Source: Nitrospinota bacterium (GTDB lineage Bacteria > Nitrospirota > Thermodesulfovibrionia > Thermodesulfovibrionales > UBA1546). Taken from it: a stretch of DNA of 13,166 bases. A program made the position numbers and the translations under genes. The DNA lies in the NCBI GenBank assembly GCA_018896985.1, contig JAHILQ010000013.1, positions 1 through 13,166 of the forward strand, given 5' to 3'. The number at the start of each line of letters is the position of its first letter. Position 1 is the stretch's first letter. The notes beneath the pieces are model-generated. The model was given only the letters and a program-made list of their open reading frames with translations. It was not told where the DNA came from and did not search any database. Shown in pieces: positions 11,981-13,166 of this stretch.

Positions 11981-12883
11981 GTGTTCACCCAGCAGTTAAT
12001 CAACGGTCTTACCCTCGGCGGAGTTTATGCGCTCATAGCGCTCGGCTACACAATGGTCTACGGGATACTTGGGCTTATAAACTTCGCACACGGCGAGATT
12101 TATATGCTCGGCGCATATCTCGGAATTATATTCCTTGCTTTTTTCACGGCAATAGGACTTACATCATACAGCCTTCCGCTGGCGCTGATTCTGACGTTTG
12201 TTCTTTCTGTAATCTTCTGTTCATCCTATGGTTTTACAATAGAAAAGATTGCATATAAGCCATTGAGAAATGCGCCAAGGCTCAGCCCATTGATAAGCGC
12301 AATAGGCGTGTCAATATTCCTCCAGAATTATGTGATGCTTACGCAGGGAGCAACCGACAAGATTTTCCCGCATCTTTTTGAGAGTGCTGGGATTGAACTG
12401 ATGGGTGCAAGGGTTACATATATCCAGATTTTTATAATAGCGGTCTCAGCAATCTTAATGCTCTCTTTGAATCTGTTTATCACAAAAACAAGAATGGGCA
12501 AGGCTATGAGGGCGGTTGCGCAGGATAAGGTGATGGCATCACTCGTTGGGATAAACATAAATACCGTCATATCAGCGACCTTTATCATAGGTTCGGGACT
12601 TGCCGCAGTTGCCGGCCTTATGGTTGCGGTGTATTACGGCCTTGTGAATTATTCTATAGGCTATATAGCAGGAATTAAGGCATTCACGGCAGCAGTATTA
12701 GGTGGAATAGGAAGCATTCCGGGCGCAATGTTCGGCGGAATCCTGCTCGGCCTTATTGAGAGCTTCAGCGCGGGCTACATATCAAGCGAATACAAGGATG
12801 CATACGCATTTATCATATTGATTATCATTCTGTTTATTAAACCCTCAGGTCTTTTTGGAAAGACACAGGAAGAAAAGGTATGA
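11981..12883 (+). CDS. livH: Branched-chain amino-acid ABC transporter permease LivH
   Basis: LivH is one of two inner-membrane permeases of a high-affinity Leu/Ile/Val (HAAT-family) importer. The 300-residue protein starts FTQQLINGLTLGGVYALIAL after the initiator and has LGLINFAHGEIYMLGAY, both typical of LivH. About eight hydrophobic segments are visible. The EAA-like cytoplasmic loop is in GIKAFTAAVLGGIGSIPGA. The start is GTG at 11981; the preceding AAAATCTCCT is not a Shine-Dalgarno sequence, and no in-frame ATG with a better site precedes it. Its stop overlaps the livM start as ATGA. The substrate could be another amino acid or urea-like compound, since LivH relatives vary. The binding protein and ATPase genes would lie beyond the window or elsewhere. 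Confidence 0.94.
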   Translation: MFTQQLINGLTLGGVYALIALGYTMVYGILGLINFAHGEIYMLGAYLGIIFLAFFTAIGLTSYSLPLALILTFVLSVIFCSSYGFTIEKIAYKPLRNAPRLSPLISAIGVSIFLQNYVMLTQGATDKIFPHLFESAGIELMGARVTYIQIFIIAVSAILMLSLNLFITKTRMGKAMRAVAQDKVMASLVGININTVISATFIIGSGLAAVAGLMVAVYYGLVNYSIGYIAGIKAFTAAVLGGIGSIPGAMFGGILLGLIESFSAGYISSEYKDAYAFIILIIILFIKPSGLFGKTQEEKV

Positions 12884-13166
12884 AAAAAGCATTGTGGCTG
12901 GCGCTGCTTTTTCTTCCATTTAAGGGTTTAGAAGCAGCGGGGGTTCTCTTCATCGTGTTGTTTGCTGCTGTTTCTCTGCTAAAGGTATTTAAAAACTATG
13001 CCGGAAAAATAAAAGGGCTTTTAAGCAGTCTAAAAAAATCCATCTCAGCCAGAATCAGGATAAAACTGCCGGAATCAAAAACCCGTTCAATTGCCCTGAC
13101 TCTTCTCATGTCTGCCGTTGTCATGGCCCTGCCTTTTTACGGGCATGATTATCTGATTGACATTGC
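12880..13166 (+). CDS. livM: Branched-chain amino-acid ABC transporter permease LivM, 5' part
   Basis: The frame opens with ATG at 12880, overlapping the livH stop (ATGA), and stays open to the window end, giving 95 codons. It begins MKKALWLALLFLPFKG with a hydrophobic segment. A second hydrophobic segment (GVLFIVLFAAVSLL) follows, then a basic linker and another helix (ALTLLMSAVVMALPF). It is cut at HDYLIDIA, which resembles the start of the conserved LivM core. The roughly 85-residue N-terminal extension before the core resembles the extended E. coli-type LivM rather than the short form. The core motifs lie outside the window, so identity rests on position after livH and on this layout. Confidence 0.8.
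   Translation, partial: MKKALWLALLFLPFKGLEAAGVLFIVLFAAVSLLKVFKNYAGKIKGLLSSLKKSISARIRIKLPESKTRSIALTLLMSAVVMALPFYGHDYLIDI

Overview
The window looks like a stretch of chromosome from an anaerobic, Gram-negative-type bacterium. It has lipoprotein-processing genes, an RseC-like membrane protein, citramalate synthase, a short archaeal-type S-adenosylhomocysteinase, moderate GC content and many small intergenic repeats. This would fit Nitrospirota (Thermodesulfovibrio-like) or a deltaproteobacterial lineage. That placement is an inference from gene content, and I cannot confirm it without a search.

Layout. The 3' part of tsaD (tRNA t6A synthesis) enters on the + strand and meets a long block of minus-strand genes. 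Read 5'->3' on the minus strand these are metK, ahcY, cimA, an RseC-like gene, an EF-G paralogue (fusA-like), ileS, lspA and lgt. Upstream of metK, divergently on the + strand, begins a branched-chain amino-acid ABC transporter operon: livH, then the 5' part of livM, which runs off the window. ileS/lspA and livH/livM each overlap by an ATGA.

Function. All the genes are housekeeping: SAM synthesis and SAH recycling (metK, ahcY), threonine-independent isoleucine precursor synthesis (cimA), isoleucine charging (ileS), translation (EF-G-like), lipoprotein maturation (lgt, lspA), tRNA modification (tsaD), and Leu/Ile/Val-type uptake (livHM). I see no phage, transposase, CRISPR, toxin-antitoxin or defence genes, and no evidence of a new multi-gene system.

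What stands out is repeat DNA. (1) Arrays with a strict 7-bp period occur in three intergenic gaps (7216-7278, 9387-9414, 10695-10722). They also occur in frame inside tsaD (75-186) and, shorter, inside ileS (4400-4427). Within an array the 7-mer changes, but the 7-bp register is kept. (2) Two G/C-run palindromic elements sit in frame inside ileS (2341-2385, a perfect 21-bp inverted repeat, and 4192-4262), resembling the protein-embedded palindromic elements of Rickettsia. (3) An imperfect ~116-bp palindrome fills the lgt-lspA gap. Small repeats have therefore invaded essential genes without breaking the reading frame, which is the most interesting aspect of this window.
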